This document shows, in pieces, positions 23,521 through 37,140 of a stretch of 64,000 nucleotides of DNA. How positions within the stretch are numbered: position 1 is the first letter of the stretch; the number at the start of each line of letters is the position of its first letter. The notes beneath the pieces were generated by a model. That model was not told where the DNA came from. It saw only the letters and a list, made by a program, of their open reading frames with translations, and did not search any database. The DNA is from Dysidea avara (taxonomy: Eukaryota; Porifera; Demospongiae; Dictyoceratida; Dysideidae): assembly GCF_963678975.1 (NCBI RefSeq), contig NC_089274.1:22095133-22159132 (forward strand). Reading direction: 5' to 3'. The translations under genes and the position numbers were made by a program.

Positions 23521-24414
23521 TTATTATTTATTTATTTATGACGTAATTTTAACCGCGTTTTCGTATTATCTTTACTACTTGGTTGTATAATTTAATTGTA
23601 TGGATATACACACAGTACAAACAATTATGTAGAGTTAGGCTGTAAGCCTTTGTTCATATCCATATCCTGAACTAGACCAATAGTCGTCTAACTCCGACTA
23701 GAAGGAAGCGATAGTATGAGCTGAGACTACTTCCTGAGGTAAACTATTCTAGCTGTTAATGATACGTTGGGTAAAAAAGTTAGATCGAGCATTCAGCCTG
23801 GTGTGAGATTTAGAAAGCTTCATGTGATGACCTCTAGTGTTGCTGCTGACATCAGTTAAAGTAAAGAGCTTTGTAGGGTTTATCTCACAATACCCATTCA
23901 GTATCTTGAAGACCTCAATGAGGTCACCACGCTGGCATCGACGAAATAAAGTGTAAAAGTCTAAAGACTTTAACCTCTGTTCATATGGCAAGTGTCCAAG
24001 GCTCCTAACCATCTTCGTAGCCCGCTTTTGGACTTTCTCCAATACGTCGATATCTTTAGCAAGACTGGAGCTCCATATAGATGCACAGTATTCCAAGCGC
24101 GGCCTAACATATGTCTTATAAAGAAACAGAAATAGGTCTTTTGAAATGTTGACAAATGTCCTTCTAATCATGGAAAGAATTAACTCTCATGGCAGATGCC
24201 ACTGCCTTAGAGCAATGCAGCAGAGATGATTTAAGGTCACTGGTAATCCAGACCCCAAGATCTTTCTCTTGGTCAACTTCTGTCAGCTTAACATGTTCAC
24301 CAGAATTGTCACACAGAACATATTCAGCAACAATGTGAGAATACCCCACGTGCATAACTTTACATTTCAGTAAATTTACTCTTAATAACCATATATGACA
24401 CCAGTTTTGAATAT
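23521..24414 (-). mobile_element. 5'-truncated non-LTR retrotransposon, reverse-transcriptase tail end
   Basis: Minus-strand reading gives the region after the RT catalytic core. One frame (24355-24164, extending upstream to about 24395) has LLKCKVMHVG and EKDLGVWITSDLK; the next (24171-23749) has YKTYVRPRLEYCASIWS and VLEKVQKRATKMV. These are typical of CR1/Jockey-like elements. A one-base frameshift lies near 24168. In-frame TAG codons follow at 23749 and further on, so it is dead. The 3' end has a short A/T-rich tail (reads AAATAAATAAATAAT on the minus strand). It sits exactly at the broken end of duplication unit 2. Confidence 0.85.
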
Positions 24415-25511
24415 ATTACGTAGTTGTGTATTAGGGATCATATACAAATTTATAATCTGCTACTAATACCTTCGGACAAGCATAACTCGATGATAGCAAG
24501 AGTTTGCAACTAAAGCTACAGGTTTGATTTTTCACTGCAGTACATACAGTACATGCATCCTGGACTTACCCATTTTATTTACATGCTGCACAAAGTGTTG
24601 ATTTGTGGTAGTGCATTATGGCTTCTCTGTGGCTGTGCTGAAGGCATGTATTAATTGCAGAGACATTTCTTATGCTGTTCTTTGCTCGTATATAACAGGC
24701 TGAACATAACTGAAAATGAAACATAATGGCCTCTTAACTTCTCAGTAATTGATGGTTGAGACACCTTTTCAGATGCTAAATTAATTTTATAGCATGGCTA
24801 ACAACTATATACTAACTAACATTGATTCCTCAAAAGTGAATTAAAGGAGAACAAGATCAGTTTTTTTTAATCTGAGAAGTATCTTTGTGCAGGCCTCGTG
24901 CTTTTTGGTGAAACCTTGTCACTGCAGAGATGATTAGGGTAGCACTGAAAGATAATCTAATAGAGCAGTCAGATGTTTTCTAATAGAGCAGTCAATACTA
25001 CTCTAATAGAGCATTCATAATATTCAGAAATTATACAGCTAACTAAATGTAAGACTGACTTGGAATTTAAACTAAGCTAAATCTTGAACTTTTCATTTCA
25101 ATTTGGATCACTACAATATCTGACCAGCCATAAACATTTAGGACTTGAAGGGAACCAAGCATAGCTATATTGTACTATATCCATGAAATCATAAATCTTG
25201 AAGCATTTTAATGTTCAAAATCTATCAGCAGCAGGAACCCCAAACTCTTGTCCATTACCAAACATTGGTGGAAAAAATCGAAAGCTTCGTGTGCCCATAA
25301 ATTTAAATAATGCATGCAGTTATTCATTATTAATATGTTATATGACTGTTTAGCATCATTATTCATCCTCCATTAACTGATGGTGGTTGTTATGGTTGGT
25401 GTACAGGATCCCAAAGTTATCTTTGTGACCATCATATCACTTATGGACTAAGTCTAAAGGATTTGGAGAATCCTAAGTTGAACTAAACAACTAGATTTTT
25501 CACTTTTCATA
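24415..25511. repeat. Inverted segment of the FReD duplication unit
   Basis: This is the reverse complement of about 62795-63895. For example ACGTAGTTGTGTATTAGGG here is read inverted near 63870-63890, and CTAGATTTTTCACTTTTC near 25490 is inverted near 62800. The remaining unit is not inverted, so a local 1.1-kb inversion has occurred. It carries three tandem CTCTAATAGAG-type motifs (24950-25015). Confidence 0.8.
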
Positions 25512-26464
25512 AATAATAAATAATGTTCTCGAAAACTACGAGGTCTAGAGGCATGAACTAACCGGGGATAGATTCGCCTGTGAATGAAGGCACAAACGTA
25601 TAATCGTCGTTCCTGTTCGTGCTGATGACTTGACCATACATGTAATCAAGACACACGGTAGTGTGTCGTGCGGCCCAAGAAGCCGGCGCGCCACACCGTG
25701 AGTATATTTACAGGAAGAAAGAAAACGTCATTTTCATACCTTTGTATCTCGGTGGTCCCTTATCCGATTGGAACCATATTTTCAACAGAGTTGCCCGCCA
25801 GCCAGGGGAGTCTACATTCCAAATTGGAAGGAAATCGCTCCAGCCGTTTCCGAGATACGAGCTGCCAAAGTTTCGATTTTTTTTCTTCGTTTTTTTTCTT
25901 CTTCGTGTTTTCGCACACTTGCAAAAATTGCTATAAAACGCAAACGCGTACTTCGATCGCCTTGAAATTTGGCACACAGAAAGGGAATCCAAATGCGAAT
26001 CCTAGCATCAAATTTGGTGCAAATCCGATGAATGATTCAGGAGTTATGACCGATTATTCGCGTAAAACAAGATCGATATGTTGTCACGCCTACAGGGTAA
26101 ACCGCTTCATGCAATGAGTTGAAAATTGCTATGTAGATGGAGTAACCATCGTAGGAGTGCCTTTTGGTGGTTTGAAAGAAATCGAGATAAAGACCATGGA
26201 GATATGACACAAACCCCAACCTGTGTCACAATTACGCGATCGATTTTTATGAATAAAAAAGTATTAGTTATTACGCCTACTAGGTAAACCGCTTAGAGCA
26301 ATGAGCTGAAAATCGGTCCATAGCTGGAATAATCTTCATAGAAAGTCCTTGCAGTAGTACAGAAGAATCGGAGTACAAACCACTGAGTTATGATTCGAAA
26401 GCCAACTCCGTGTAGCAAATGCGAGATCGAGATACTCTAATAGTACAGTCACCCTAATAGAGCA
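25512..26464. other. Unassigned, relatively GC-rich insert
   Basis: Composition differs from the surrounding AT-rich DNA, with many CG dinucleotides (GCGATCGATT, GGCGCGCC). Overlapping ORFs on both strands between 25661 and 26219 have no conserved features and are not called. It contains a repeated theme (GGTAAACCGCTTA/CAT, ATGAGTTGAAAAT/ATGAGCTGAAAAT at about 26097 and 26284), so it looks like a repeat of unknown family. It ends with two CTAATAG motifs. Confidence 0.5.
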
Positions 26465-28690
26465 TTCGGCTAATTTGTTTACTCCATTATAGAATTCTAT
26501 TACATTACAAGTTATTCTGTAGGGAGTTCAGCTGCAAACAGTTAATCTTATAGACAGTTCAGCAAGAAGCAAGTCACCCTGTGGGGAGGTAAGCTACAAA
26601 TATATCACTGTAGAGATTCAGAACATTACAAGTCACACTGAAGAGAGTTCAGCTATAAACAAGTCATGCACCCTGTAGAGAATTCAGCTACAATTAAGTC
26701 ACTCTCTAGAGAATACAGCTACACACAAGTCACTGTGGAGAGAGTTCAGCTACAAACAAATTACCCTGTAGAGAGATCAGCTACAAACAAAACACTTTGC
26801 AGAGAGTTCAGCAACAAACAAATCAACTTGTAGAGAGATCAGCTAGAAACAAGTCAACCTGCAGAGAGATCAGCTACAAACAAATCAGCTTGTAGAAAGA
26901 TAAGTTACACAAATCAACCTGTAGAGAGATAAGCTAGAAACAAATAACCCTGTAGAGAGTTCAGCTACAAAAAATCACCCTGTAGAGACATCAGCTAGAA
27001 ACTAGACACAATGCAAGGAGTTCAGCTACAAGCAATCACCCTGTAGAGAGTTCAGCTAAAAACAAATCACCCTGAAGAGAGGTCAGCTACAAAAAATCAC
27101 CCTGTAGAGAGATCAGCTAGAAACAAATCACCCTGAAGAGAGGTCAGCTACAAAAAATCACATTGTAGAGAGATCAACTACAAACAAAACACTTTGCAGC
27201 GAGTTCAGCTACAAACAAATCAACCTTTAGAGCGATCAGCAACAGACAAATCAACTTGTAGAGAGATTATTTAGAAACAAATCAACCTGCAGAGAGATCA
27301 GCTACAAACAAATCAGCTTGTAGAGAGATAAGCTAGAAACAAATAACCCTGTAGAAAGTTCAGCTACAAAAAATCACCCTGTAGAGACATCAGCTAGAAA
27401 CTAGACACAATGTAAGGAGTTCAGCTACAAGCAAATCACCCTGTAGAGAGTTCAGCTAAAACAAATCAACCTGCAGAGAGATCAGCTACAAACAAATCAC
27501 CTTATAGAGAGTTCAGCTACAAACAAATTACCCTGTAGAGAGATTGGCTACAAATAAATCAACCTGCAGAGAGATCAGCTACACACAAATCAACTTGTAG
27601 AGAGATCAGCTACAAACAAATCACCCTGTAGAGAGATCAGCTAGAAACTAGACACAATGCAAGGAGTTCAGCTACAAGCAAATCACCCTTTAGTGAGTTC
27701 AGCTACAAACAAATCAACCTGCAGTGAGATCACCTACAAAAATGCACCTTGTACAGAGTTCAGTTACAAACAAATTACCCTGTAGAGAGATCAGGTAGAA
27801 GGATTCACCTTGTAGAGAGTTCAGCAACAAAGAAACCACCATGTAGAGAGTTCAGCTACAAACAAATCACCCTGTAGAAAATTCAGTTACAAACAAATCA
27901 CCCAGTAGAAAGATCAGCTAGAAGAAGTTACCTTGTAGAGAGTTCAGCAACAAAGAAACCATCATGTAGAGAGTTCAGCTACAAACAAATCACCCTGTAG
28001 AAAATTCAGTTACAAACAAATCACCCAGTAGAAAGATCAGCTAGAAGAAGTCACCTTGTAAAGAGTTCAGCTACAAAGAAACCATTATGTAGAGAGTTCA
28101 GCCTCACCCTGTAGAGAATTTAACTACCACAAATCACCCTGTAGAGAAGAAGTTACCTTGTAGAGAGTTCAGCTACAAAGAAACCATCATGTAGAGAGTT
28201 CAGCTACAAAGAAACCACCATGTAGAGAGTTTAGCTGCAAACAAATCACCTGTAGAGAGTTCAGCTAGAAACAAATCACCCCATAGAGAGATCAGCTGGA
28301 AGAAGTCACTTTGTAGAGACAGCTACAAAGAAATTATCATGTAGAGAGTTTAGCTGCAAACAAATCACCCTGTAGAGAGTTCAGCTACAAAAAAATCACC
28401 CTGTAGAGAGTTTAGCTAGACGAAGTCACCTTATAGAGAGTTCAGCTACAAAGAAACCATCATGTAGAGAGTTCAGCTACAAAGAAACCACCATGTAGAG
28501 AGTTTAGCTGCAAACAAATCACCTGTAGAGAGTTCAGCTAGAAACAAATCACCCTGTAGAGAGACCAGCTAGAAGAGGTCACCTTGTAGAGAGTTCAGCT
28601 ACAAAGAAACCATCCTGTATATAGTTCAGCTACATTTCAAGTCACCCAGTAGACTGAGAGATCAGCTGCAAAAAAATATCCTGTGGGGAA
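26465..28690. repeat. Minisatellite with a 31-bp unit
   Basis: About 70 degenerate copies of GTAGAGAGTTCAGCTACAAA followed by CAAATCACCCT. Variants alternate TTCAGCTAC with ATCAGCTAG. Higher-order repetition is visible (27360-27440 resembles 26950-27040; 27800-27960 and 27960-28080 are near copies). No coding potential. Confidence 0.95.
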
Positions 28691-28890
28691 TAATGGTCAT
28701 GTAATAAATATATGTGTATAATTTGTATAATTATTAATAAAATCAAAAATAATTGAAGTATTAAAAATCTTCTTTAAGTTCTTTTCTTCTTCCTGTGGTA
28801 AAGAAAAAAAAACACATGGGTTAAAAAAGCCCCAAAGCCAGCCATAGGCCGGCTTTGCAGTATACAAATACAAAAAGAAGTGATATCTAA

Positions 28891-29273
28891 GGCCACTCCA
28901 ATTGGTAATTATGCTTCTGGTCCACCGCCCGCATCCTTTTTGGAGAATGTGAAATTTCAGAAATACATGGGAAAAATGCCCGCATCAGATTTTTAAAAAA
29001 GCCAGATTTCAGAAACAAATATTGGGCTGGAACAAAGATGCTAAATCAAACTGTTTAAGTATCATAATTTTCCTTTTATCACTGAAAACCTGCAAGAAAT
29101 GGGCATAGTGCATAGTACAGATCGATATACTCTAATAGAACAGTCAGTAAATCATAAAAATAAAACTCTAATTGAGCAGTCACTTCATTGTTGCTTTGTT
29201 GCTGAATTCCGCCCGCCCGCACCTAAAACTAAACTTCAAATGACCAGAAACATAAAAACAAATTGGAGTGGCC
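28891..29273. mobile_element. PIF/Harbinger-like MITE, 383 bp
   Basis: The left end GGCCACTCCAATTGGTAATT is mirrored by the right end AACAAATTGGAGTGGCC, with matching continuing through CTTCTGGTC. A 3-bp TAA duplicate lies at 28888-28890 and 29274-29276, the hallmark of PIF/Harbinger. No transposase. Two CTCTAATAGA/CTCTAATTGAG motifs lie inside near 29125-29180. Confidence 0.8.
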
Positions 29274-29276
29274 TAA

Positions 29277-30290
29277 TCAAAAACTCTTGGCACAAAATTC
29301 ACCTGAATTGTCGTTATTAAAATTTAACCATTAACCTACCATCACAGCCATTTCTTGGCAGCCACTTTGGATTTCACATCTTTTTTTCACCATGGCCTTT
29401 TTGGGGGCCGCACCTTTTTTTACAGCTTGGCTGATTTTGATTAGATTCTATATAACGCCCAGTACCACACCCTTCCTTAATTATTTACAGATTGCGCGAA
29501 GGAGAAGATTAGCGATGTCCGTGCAGGAGAGCCAGACGCCACTTTACGTATAAAGAGGAAGATTACAAGTAATTTTTTATGTTTGTAACATCTCAAGTCT
29601 CCATGCCAGCTGCCAGTGGATTCATTCGCGTAAATAACAAGAAAACATTAAAACATATGCCACGCTCTTTACAATACAAGTAAACAATTTTGTCTTGTGC
29701 AGCTGGCATGGCGAACTTCCTTTGTGTTGGTGTCAGGTAATTCAATACGTGCTTGATCTTTTTGCCTTCACCTGGCTTAGCTACTAGACTCTGGCTGGCT
29801 TGGCTGGCTTTATCTGGTTCATCTGGCTTGCATACTCCTACAGTATTGTGTAGCTATCTCCTGCAAGTTGTGTATACATAATTATAGTGTGTCACCCATC
29901 ACTGTGCCATTGCTACACCACTGATGAACCCTATGTAGCTCTAGTTGATGTTGATATACTTTGGCTAATATTTTTTATCTGGTGATGTTGCCTATAATAT
30001 ATTGCTGCATACAATACTGCAATAATGTATAGTTCTCTCCTGTATGTTTTGTATACATATACTTTGTACACATCACTGTGCCATTACCACACCAATGATG
30101 TGCTGGCACTTAGCTACTGGTGGCCTTTAGTTGCGGTGCCACTATTGTGTTATATCTGTCACTACTGTGACATATTGAGATGATTTGGGGATCGTACCTT
30201 CACCACCTAATAGCCTCACCGGGGGGCTGTCACGTTGGTGTATGTACTTGGTTGTATGTGACGCGGTCCTAGTAATAATAATAATAATAA
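29277..30290. other. Unassigned insert ending in a (TAA)n tail
   Basis: No gene seen. A degenerate direct duplication links about 29836-29930 and 30007-30102 (shared CACTGTGCCATT and ACACCA.TGATG). The stretch ends with GTGACGCGGTCCTAG and seven TAA/AAT units at about 30271-30292, which look like the 3' end of a SINE or LINE abutting duplication unit 3. Confidence 0.45.
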
Positions 30291-33200
30291 TATAGAGAGA
30301 AATGTGACAATGCTTTTGATGATGTTATAGCAGAAAACTACAGGGTGTGGCAGTTGTAGTTATCACATGATATAGTGGCTGCACCTTTTACCACACTATT
30401 GCAGTCTCACTGGTAATGGAGGTTTAACATATTTATTTATTTGTTTGTAGCTTTATAGCATGCTTGCATAAATCACAATCAATGTTGAAGGCATGCCAGC
30501 AACTGCCGTCTCATGCTGGCATGCATGAGTGCATGACTAAACACAATGACAAGTATTAAAGTTGGTCGGAATGGGTTAGCCGCAGCAGCAGTAGCATGGG
30601 CACAAAACGTGAAATGTACGGGATTGAAATTGTTAGTAAAGTGATTCCATAAGGCCATGCATGTATTGTTAATTTTATGTTTCAGATCCCCCACAGCACT
30701 GCTATGTCTCACCACCTAAATTCATGTAGTTTTGACCATGTTAATGTTAAAACCCAAAGCTGGACAGTTTTGAGTTAATAGTTAATCTGTTCTAGATGTA
30801 CTATACTCTGTATGGCTGCCTTTAAAACATTGCCATCTTGCATATGCACTTAAACCATCATTCAGTAAAGATCTGAATTTTGTTCTACAGGATATAAAAT
30901 AAAGAAGTATTATCCCTCTGCCAATATCATATGCAACCAGAGAGTTAAGACATAGCACACCATGGTTTTTAAGGTAATGGAAAACAGGTCCACTTTATCA
31001 AAGATACTTTTGCATGAAAATTTTGATGCATAGCTGCAGTAAGGACTCTCAAGTACAGTAAGCCATATATAGCTGCAGTGATGTTGATAGGTATACCAGT
31101 ATAGTCAAAACTATATACTCAAGTTCCATATGGGACCTGATTGTGTCACAAATTAGTGCATGCATGAGGGCATGTATAACTATATACTATCTGCATGGTT
31201 ATATATACATATATCTTCTGGGTATCATAGTCTAATAGCATACATGCAGCTGTAGTTTATATGCATTGAAGCTTTCAGATGTCACCTCTTGAAGTACTAC
31301 AACAATGTGTAGTTATAAGTCACTAACATCAGTAAACACTTAATCTATAATCAAGTAGATATATAGGTATATAGTGCCTAAAAATTAAGTAGCTATATAA
31401 AAGTATACACAATTTATATTATTTAATACCTATGAGAATATATACATGCAGTAAATATATTTGCTATTAGCTATAATATGCCTGCTTGGTTGTCACAAGT
31501 TACAAAGTTATCACTGAGCTGCACAGTTGAGAGGACGTATTTTCATTTCTATCCAACTTGGGTTATAATAACTGCCTCCAAAGCTGATTAATCCATACCG
31601 AGCAGGATTATACTGAGAGTTGAGATTGATGTTCCGACATTGGTTATACCACCATCCTCCATTACCAGTAGCATTACCAACTTTCATTGCACAGTTCTCT
31701 TTCTATCTGTCATTGTCATTATCATATGTGTTGAACTTCATCCCATTGAGATGATGAAGTGTTGAGAATGGATCAGTAGGAGTTTCACCAGTAAACCCAC
31801 CAATAGTCAGTGGGTATTCTTCACTGACACTTCCTACTCTAAATAGATTGTAGTGAAGGTAGGATTTGGTCCTGTTGGAAAATTCAAAATCAACTCTTAG
31901 TTCCCATTGGCCAGTTTGGGTAAGACAGTTCATAGCCTTGAGCCCATACCAAAATTCACCATTCAGGTCTCCAAATCCTTTCTCATAGTCAGCCCATGAT
32001 CGGTTAAAATTCTCAGATCCATCTTTCCTCCTCTGTATAACTGTCCATCCTCCATTTGCTGTTATAGTGTCACAGTACATACCAACTATTGACAGTCTCT
32101 TACTACACCAGCTGTTCATTTTGTATACACCAGATGGAGATTGGTCAAAATGATCCTCCTTAAAACTACAGCAGTTGTCTGAAGGTGGAAAACCTTGGTG
32201 TTTTTCTGTATTTCTCTTGATTTCATTTATTTGTTGGTCACAGTATGTACTAGCAATTATTCCAGTAGTGAACAATGAGATGAGGATAATGTAAAGTGTT
32301 GTTACCATTGTGTATAGATTTATCTGTAGAATAATAGGATTCACATGTATAGCTTATCTTCTGTGGTACCATTTCTGTATTATGCAGTCAGCTATATTAT
32401 AGTTGAGCTCAGTATTCAACACTATAATAGTTTACAAACTGTTGAGTTATACTGATACCAATGGACAAAGCAAGTATCTGTATCAGCTGCATGCTAAGCC
32501 ATGCATTAAACACTTTTTTCCTGATGCATGCAATGCTGGTGGGCAATTTAAAACTTTTCCTCAAGAGATATGACATACCATGAATGTAAGGCATCAAGCT
32601 ATACCAACCCAAACCTGGCGAGGCTGCTTTTTTTCTTTGTGTATGGATGGGGAGGAGCCCACACAAAGGAAAAAGTGATATAAGACTAACAAGTACACAC
32701 CCTAATTCCCTTATCATCATCAGTAGCTATGCTGCAGCCAGTTATATATCAAACTTGATAGGGTGTCAAACTCACAGATGAATGGTTGGTATATATAACT
32801 TTTATTATTTGATATGCATATCTGTGTGCTACTACCGGGTGCTTCTTAGCAGGAATAACACTACACACAAAGTAGTGTAAAGGAGTATGATGCCATTGGT
32901 TCCAATTATTTTTTTCACTAAACCTCCCAATCCATATAGTTAGCTGTATAATAACTCAAACCTTCTGGTTTATTACATCATAGCAAGGTACACAACTCAA
33001 TAGACCCTTAAACTTTATAAACAGAGCCTCTTAGATACAGTATTAATCTCTGTGTAGCTGCTAACATGCACCTGCTGGCTTTAACCAGCAGTTACTGTTA
33101 TACAGGCTATATAGTACATTTACTGAACAATCTAACAACTGTTGGAACATATCTCAAGTGTATATACATGTATGTATGTCTTACTCTTTTTGTAAGATAC

Positions 33201-34225
33201 TGTGGTAGCTTTATTATCCTATATAACTATATATTACATCAACTCACAGATGCTGACAGAAAAGTTGCTGGGATAAGTTTTAGTAGATATGTAGATGAGT
33301 GTAGTCCAGTTGACTATTAATGACAATACTGCACTATTTATAGGTGTATAAGGTTTATCTTATGGTGACCTTATAGAAAACTGAGGCCTTGCCCTATACG
33401 CATGTCCGACTGCCCATTGTCATTTTGGTGACCTTACAATATGGTGTATTGTATTGGCAATCAAATGAAGTTTCAATTTACAGTCTTATTGATACACATT
33501 CAGTAAGGGGTCGTTCTCATAGTTATAACCTTTAACATCATGAGATACGTAGTCGGGGAGGAAATGAATACATGGGGAGTATACTAGGAAATGAACACTT
33601 TTATTCACAGAATGTGAGTAACTAGTCACAGCAGATACAATAAACATATGAGAGTAAATTTTAGAGGGAAAGTTTTTGCCAAATAACAAAGAATATAGCT
33701 ATGTGAACTGGTTTGTGTAGTGTAAGAGTGTACACTAGATGGCCACTGAACATAGTCATATCATGTTGCTTTTAAAGAGCCAAGAGTGCTGCATTAAAGG
33801 CATGCCATGCATATGTACATCTCAGTAGCTAATGTGCTTATTGAATTAGCTAAAAGATGCTCATGTGTGTCAGTACAGAACCAGTATTTGGTATATTGTG
33901 GAATGTATTGGAGACAACCCCACAATGCATGGTCTTTGAAATCTGCACTAGGTAGCTATACTGAAAACCTTCTCTTGTTACAGATGATCATACAGGGTAT
34001 GATGGTGTGGTATAGGTATAAGCTTTGGTCAATGATATAGTTCCACAACACATCGTAGTTTATCATATGACATCATCTGTAATGACATACAAACTGTTAA
34101 TGTAGCCTATAAAGCAACAATTAATGTGTAAAAATCTTCATCTTCCTGATCAGTTCTTGATGCTAACCTGTTACATAATCCCTTTCATGTTTATTTTTTT
34201 ATCATATACAATAATAGTTATCTCT
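30291..34225. repeat. FReD duplication unit 3
   Basis: It starts ATATAGAGAGAAATGTGACAA, matching about 63897 onward, and follows the same order as units 1 and 5 up to about 34225 (GTTATCTCTG). There homology stops, so the unit lacks its last third, including the TGAC tract. No gene other than the FReD copy is supported. Confidence 0.8.
31511..32308 (-). pseudogene. FReD lectin copy 3, TAG at the same Trp and a linker deletion
   Basis: The ATG at 32308 gives the family signal peptide (MVTTLYIILIS). The 265-codon frame is open except for TAG at 31703-31705, replacing the Trp after the DNDNDR loop, the same codon lost in copy 2. Beyond it the frame stays open to TGA at 31511-31513, with NCAMKVGN, GGWWYNQC and MKIRPLNC retained. 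A 9-bp deletion removes the linker Cys41 (KHQGFPPSDN instead of YPCGLPPSDN). In the pocket region it has CRN where other copies have CWY, CWS or CWH. Flanking codons differ from copy 2 (AGA TAG AAA against AGT TAG AGG), so the two stops look independent. Pseudogene, or recoded if the stop is edited or read through. Confidence 0.85.
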
Positions 34226-36950
34226 GAGCTGTGTGATGAAAAGCATTATAATTTGACAATGATAAAATGTTAAATGGAATATTGTTCCAGATAAATGTTG
34301 TATTGCCCAAAAAAGAATACCAGAGTGGTGGACTGCAGTGGGAGAATGGAAAGTGAATGCCATATTGTACAAGAGGACACAAATGAACAAAAATCACTAA
34401 ATTTAACAGCATTTTTTTGTTAATAATATCATAAAAGAGGTTGACTGAGAGATTAGAGTTACAAAGAATTAATTTAGGATGTAGCAAGGGTGAATGTATA
34501 GAACATGGCTGAATGATTAAGATTCAATGTTACAAGTTCATTAATAATTGTAGTTAGTTGCATCAACATAAATTTTATTATTGACTGCTTCAGATATCAG
34601 TTGTTTTGGTTGCCAGTTACTTTTATTCACCTGTTTTACACAGCCAAGCCTGAGGAATTCTTGTATGGATTTGGTAAAACTTTTGATAATCATAGTTAAT
34701 TGTAGTAACATTGATTCTTGGCCGCTCCAGATATCAGCGCTTTCAGTTGCCAGTTAATTTCATAGCCGGAGTCTTTTTCTATACAGCTGAGCTGCTTTTA
34801 CATTGGGTTATAGGAACTTGTAGTTTCTTGGGCACACTTTTTTTTATAGCAAAGGTGTTTTGGGGGGATAATATATACACACTCCTCTGTTGTATGTGAT
34901 AAGGAGATGATAATTTAGCCATAATGTGAACTATACCACTGATCACATACCCCACAGAAAGAAACATGTTTTTTTTAGCTAATTACTCTGTATACATTCT
35001 TTTGCTATTAAATAGCTGACTTTAAAATTACTAACTTTGGTATTATTCCACAGTCCTATAGAATGATTTGCTGGAAATCATAATGGTATATACCATACTT
35101 TAGATTGCCAGCTATCTACAATCATGCAGAGGCTGATCCGGTACATGGGGTGGATTGGGTGGCTAGGCATGGCCTTGCAGCCACTCATACATGCAATACT
35201 ATATATGTTGAAATAATTTCTATAATGCTAACCACAAATAACATCAGATAATGGCAGTATTAGCTACTACTAAGTCTATGGACAAATCACACTTTCTTCT
35301 CTTCCAGCAAGCTTTCTGGTGCATAATATTAGCACAACTTCAATATTATTGCAACATCATGCATGTACAAATTTTTAAAATTCAAATTAATTACTGGGCA
35401 GGCAGTGTTTTGGCCAGGGAACCAGCATGAACAAAATATTTATACATATACATGCATGCATAAATTTGTGATAATCAAAATCATAGATAATATATACCTA
35501 TTATCTATGTCAAAATTAAGTTACAATTCTATGCAGGGAATTTGATTTAACGATTCCGAGAACGATTCTGATAAAGAGATTGTTGCAATCATGGATTGGA
35601 GTGAACAAGGAAAGTAACTGAATTTGTGAATGATTTTCAACAGATTGTATATAGTGTAGATAACTATAAAGAGCAAAGAGTAATGCTATAACTGATTTTC
35701 ATTGGCACTTCATCAAATATTTCATCATATTCCTTAAAAGAGACAGTATTCTCTAGGAACAGGTGGATCTCAGATAAATTATTTACAAACACCTTTCTGG
35801 CATTTTTGGTTGAGGTTTGCACATGTACAGGTTACAACATATGACTGTCTTTAGCTAGTGTAGACTTGACCTCTTGATAGTGGCATACGTGTATTGCTGA
35901 TTCTTTTGAAACAGTAAGAGGCATTTAACACTCACCATTAAATAGAATATTCAGGTATAACACCAAATAATGGCATAAATCAGAGAAAGCCAAAAACTGA
36001 TGTGGCAGGAGACCAGAAACAGGATTACCACTTGGAATGGCCTAATAAAGCAGTCACTCTATTCAAAGCAGCAGTGTAGCAAACTATGCAGTTATAAGTA
36101 CTTTAACAGAGAGTTGGTGGAGGGATCAGTGCCATTGTAAACAGGCGGTTACCTTTTTTCAGCCCTGAGAGTCTAGATACGTCACTGCACATGTGTTACT
36201 TTAAATGCTTGCAATGCTTGTTACCTTAAATTTTTGCATTCTGAGATTGATTTTTTTGCCAAAAAACTTTAAAGCTGACATTTTAAACATATGTTAGGAA
36301 TTTTTTGCTATAAACTGTTTATATGCTTGCTTCTGCTGGTATCAGGAACAGACTATATAAAGTGTTAAGAGGTGGAGCTAAGTGAAGTACAACATATACA
36401 TGGGTGCCATTCTGAATACCTAATTTCTTCATTATACTTTTTCTTAATACTCGTCATTTTGGAACACTTAATTTCTAGCAACAGCTTTATTCACAAAACT
36501 CACACTGTGTCATAAAGTACAAACATATAGTAGAACTCAAATATCTACCAAACCTTGTTGAACCTCTTCATTGATACTTTTGTACAATAACCATTGGCTC
36601 GTGTGAAATATTTTCCAGCATTGCTAAAGTGAATTGCATAATGTATATCCCCCTCTTAGAAAGGGGAGGTAGGACAAGCCCACTTTAATAAAAGGTATTG
36701 TTACTATCTGGCTAATATATTGAAGAAAAAAACGAAATATAATATATATATATTTTGTGTGGGTGCCAAATTGCCAATGATTATGCTATCTAGCTAAGTT
36801 TATCTCGTGTTGTGTTTGTTTTGCTATGACCAAGTTGTTTTGTATTCGAAAACAGGATGATGCTCATGAGTTTTTGCAATATTGACTCAATGTTGAAAGA
36901 TCTCCCTACAAAGTATGTCTGTGTAGTGTATGTGCATGTGTGCATAGAGT
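34226..36950. other. Unassigned AT-rich spacer
   Basis: No supported gene. A degenerate direct duplication lies at about 34555-34660 and 34700-34800 (shared CAGATATCAG and GTTGCCAGTTA). At about 36035-36187 there is a decayed hAT-type MITE: it holds AATAAAGCAGTCACTCTATT and GCAGTGTAGCAAACTATG, shared with the other copies, and ends GATACGTCACTG. Confidence 0.5.
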
Positions 36951-36952
36951 TT

Positions 36953-36953
<1 letters not shown>

Positions 36954-37037
<84 letters not shown>

Positions 37038-37140
37038 TGTCACTGTGTGTGTCACTGTGTGTGTCACCGTGTGTGTCACTGTGTGTGTCACTGTGTGTCT
37101 GTGTGTGTGTCACTCTGTGTGTGTGTGTGGTGTGTGTGTA
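36954..37140. repeat. (GT)n microsatellite with a GTCACT interspersion
   Basis: About 37 GT dinucleotides (36954-37028), then repeated 14-bp GTGTGTGTCACTGT-like units to about 37115. Open frames across it (VCVCV, THTHT, TVTH) are low-complexity artefacts. Confidence 0.97.

Noticed and set aside
25661-26219. Overlapping ORFs of 60-149 codons on both strands
   Set aside because: No conserved motif, mutually overlapping, and the sequence has internal repeat structure; likely a non-coding repeat.
26465-28690. CRISPR-like array of regular 31-bp repeats
   Set aside because: Units are directly tandem and degenerate with no unique spacers, and the context is eukaryotic.
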